DNA from: an uncultured bacterium
Lineage (GTDB): Bacteria; Bacteroidota; Ignavibacteria; Kapaibacteriales; UBA4661
Direction: 5' to 3'
Length of the DNA stretch: 64,000 nucleotides
Assembly (NCBI GenBank): GCA_937899715.1
Contig: CALCNX010000032.1
Span: 1 to 64,000 of the forward strand
The notes under the pieces are model-generated. The model was not told the DNA's origin and searched no databases. It saw only the letters and a list, made by a program, of their open reading frames with translations. Positions 62,736 to 64,000 of the stretch are shown piece by piece (position 1 is the stretch's first letter; every line of letters begins with the position of its first letter). A program made the position numbers and the translations under genes.

Positions 62736-64000
62736 TTACGCCTTTGGAAGCAGAACAATAAAGGTCGTGCCCGCTCTACCCTGTGAGGCTTCGCTCTCGC
62801 ACCACACCCTGCCTTGTATTGCGTCCACCATTTTTTTGACAATCGAAAGTCCTAGTCCCGTTGAATGCTCGTTGCCGGTTGGTCGGGCAGAAAGACGAGC
62901 AAATTTACCAAAGAGTCGGGGTTTGTCGGTTTCAAGGATTCCGGCACCTTCGTCGCGGACGCAAATGCAAATATAATCGTTTTGTACAGATTCCGTGCCG
63001 TCGTGATGCAAAATTCGTCCGTCAGTGAGCGCAATGTTCACCATTCCGCCCAAAGGTGAGAATTTGACGGCATTGGAGATCAAATTCTCCAACACTTGCT
63101 CCACTGCCATCGCATCTGCCCGCACGATGAGTGACGGTGTGAGCATGGGAACGAAGGTAATATTCTTGTCGTCTGCTGCTGTGCTGTATTGCTCAATAAT
63201 TATTTGCAGCACTGCACCAACATCCACTTTTTCTGATACTAACGGCATCATTCCTTGCTCTATGGCATTGACATCAAGAAGATTTTTAATGAGTCCAAAC
63301 ATTTGGTCTGCTAACTGACGAATGAGAAGCGCAGAATCGCGTGTTTGTTCGTATCCGATGGCTCCGTTTTCATCGTGAAGTACCCCTGTAAGCAGACGAA
63401 TGCTGCTGAGGGGGCTTTTGAGGTCGTGTGCGGCTATGCCCAGAAATTCGTTTTTCTCGTCGTTCAGTTGCAGAAGCGCTTCGTTCTTGCCTTCCAGCGC
63501 AGTGTTGATTTCTTGGAGTTCCGTATTGATAAGTTCAATTTCGCGTGCCTGCTCGGTGAGAATGGCTTGCTGGCGCATAATCTCAGCATTTGCACGTTTG
63601 TTGTCGTAGTAACGCATAGCGATAACTACCATGAGCGCTGAGAGCAGTATGAGCACAGCAAGAAGACCATTCCGCCACGAGGTTTTGATTTCACTTTCTT
63701 TGGCAAGCAGCACCAAATCACGTTCCTTCTGGTCAATTTCGCGCTGCGTAGCCATGTCTGCCAGTTGTTGTGCGGTCTTTTGGCTGAAAATTGAGTCGCG
63801 GAGTGCTGAGGAGCGCATGAAATACCCTAATGCCTCTTCGTAGCGCTTTTGAGAGCGCAGCACGTCAGCACAGAGTGCGGTAGCTTCGCTCATAATTGTT
63901 TTTGAGCCGATGTCCTCCGCCAAGTGCAGCGCCCGCTCGCCGTAGAGGAGGGCTTTGTCGTACTGATGGTCTGCGGCATACAAACGCCCTATTTCCGTCA
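62736..64000 (-). CDS. TPR-containing membrane histidine kinase (N-terminus beyond window)
   Basis: At least 420 residues are visible, and the frame stays open to the window end. It has TPR units (KALLYGERALHLAEDIG, RYEEALGYFMRSSALRDSIF), a charged coil, a membrane span (LLAVLILLSALMVVIAM) and a second coil. HisKA is in GIAAHDLKSPLSS and the HATPase has LISNAVKFSPLG, DEGAGI and STGLGLSIVKKMVD. It is the close relative of the kinase at 59.8-61.9 kb, and its gene ends seven bases before the NarL regulator, its most likely partner. Size and signal peptide cannot be judged because the 5' end is missing. Confidence 0.88.
   Translation of the reverse strand, partial: TEIGRLYAADHQYDKALLYGERALHLAEDIGSKTIMSEATALCADVLRSQKRYEEALGYFMRSSALRDSIFSQKTAQQLADMATQREIDQKERDLVLLAKESEIKTSWRNGLLAVLILLSALMVVIAMRYYDNKRANAEIMRQQAILTEQAREIELINTELQEINTALEGKNEALLQLNDEKNEFLGIAAHDLKSPLSSIRLLTGVLHDENGAIGYEQTRDSALLIRQLADQMFGLIKNLLDVNAIEQGMMPLVSEKVDVGAVLQIIIEQYSTAADDKNITFVPMLTPSLIVRADAMAVEQVLENLISNAVKFSPLGGMVNIALTDGRILHHDGTESVQNDYICICVRDEGAGILETDKPRLFGKFARLSARPTGNEHSTGLGLSIVKKMVDAIQGRVWCESEASQGRAGTTFIVLLPKA

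Overview
The window looks like a chromosomal segment of a Bacteroidota/Chlorobi-group bacterium, and a heterotrophic Chlorobi-type lineage such as Kapabacteria or Ignavibacteria would fit. The evidence is as follows. Three secreted proteins end in the Gly-Val-Tyr/Ile-Val-Glu type tail used by the type IX secretion system (T9SS). A bshA gene points to bacillithiol. Promoters repeatedly match the Bacteroidota primary-sigma pattern TTG-N19-21-TAnnTTTG instead of the E. coli consensus. The gene set is otherwise that of a Gram-negative free-living cell. The lineage is inference; no rRNA gene lies in the window. Coding density is high, codon use looks uniform, and there is no phage, integrase, transposase gene or CRISPR array.

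Layout. 1-350: tail of an unknown gene, a bidirectional terminator and an initiator tRNA-Met on the minus strand. 0.5-17 kb: amino-acid and central metabolism (glutamate-semialdehyde dehydrogenase, leuA, ilvA, a FadN-type beta-oxidation fusion enzyme, asnB), a secreted alpha-amylase, an orphan receiver with a cytoplasmic PAS histidine kinase, and a membrane acyltransferase. 17.1-20.5 kb: a tandem pair of paralogous exported proteins of a family I do not recognise. 20.6-22.3 kb: two Uma2-type nuclease-fold genes plus a small membrane protein, followed by valS. 25.2-32.3 kb: two periplasmic thioredoxin-fold proteins and an 1898-residue T9SS surface protein. 32.4-38.9 kb: glyS, a fused lycopene cyclase, tRNA-Thr, bshA, a YigZ protein, a receiver and a CNNM-like CBS protein. 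39-44 kb: a TonB-dependent receptor, a lipoprotein, a candidate small RNA and a receiver/receiver-kinase pair. 44.3-54.8 kb: lpd, a TPR protein, yqgE, an SdpI-like protein, ald, an MltD-like transglycosylase with five LysM domains, an M61 peptidase and a half-size EamA protein.

54.9-59.7 kb, minus strand: a set of envelope redox genes. These are a Tat/lipoprotein Rieske protein, YceI, a small membrane protein, an unusual monohaem-cytochrome/outer-membrane-barrel fusion, a double-CHRD T9SS protein and a monohaem lipoprotein cytochrome. Two inverted-repeat elements lie between these genes. 59.8-64 kb, minus strand: a NarL-type response regulator sandwiched between two homologous TPR histidine kinases, the upstream one cut by the window end.

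The parts most likely to be undescribed are the redox cluster with its cytochrome-barrel fusion, the tandem paralogous exported proteins, the candidate small RNA at 42.2 kb and the nested inverted-repeat element at 56.5 kb.
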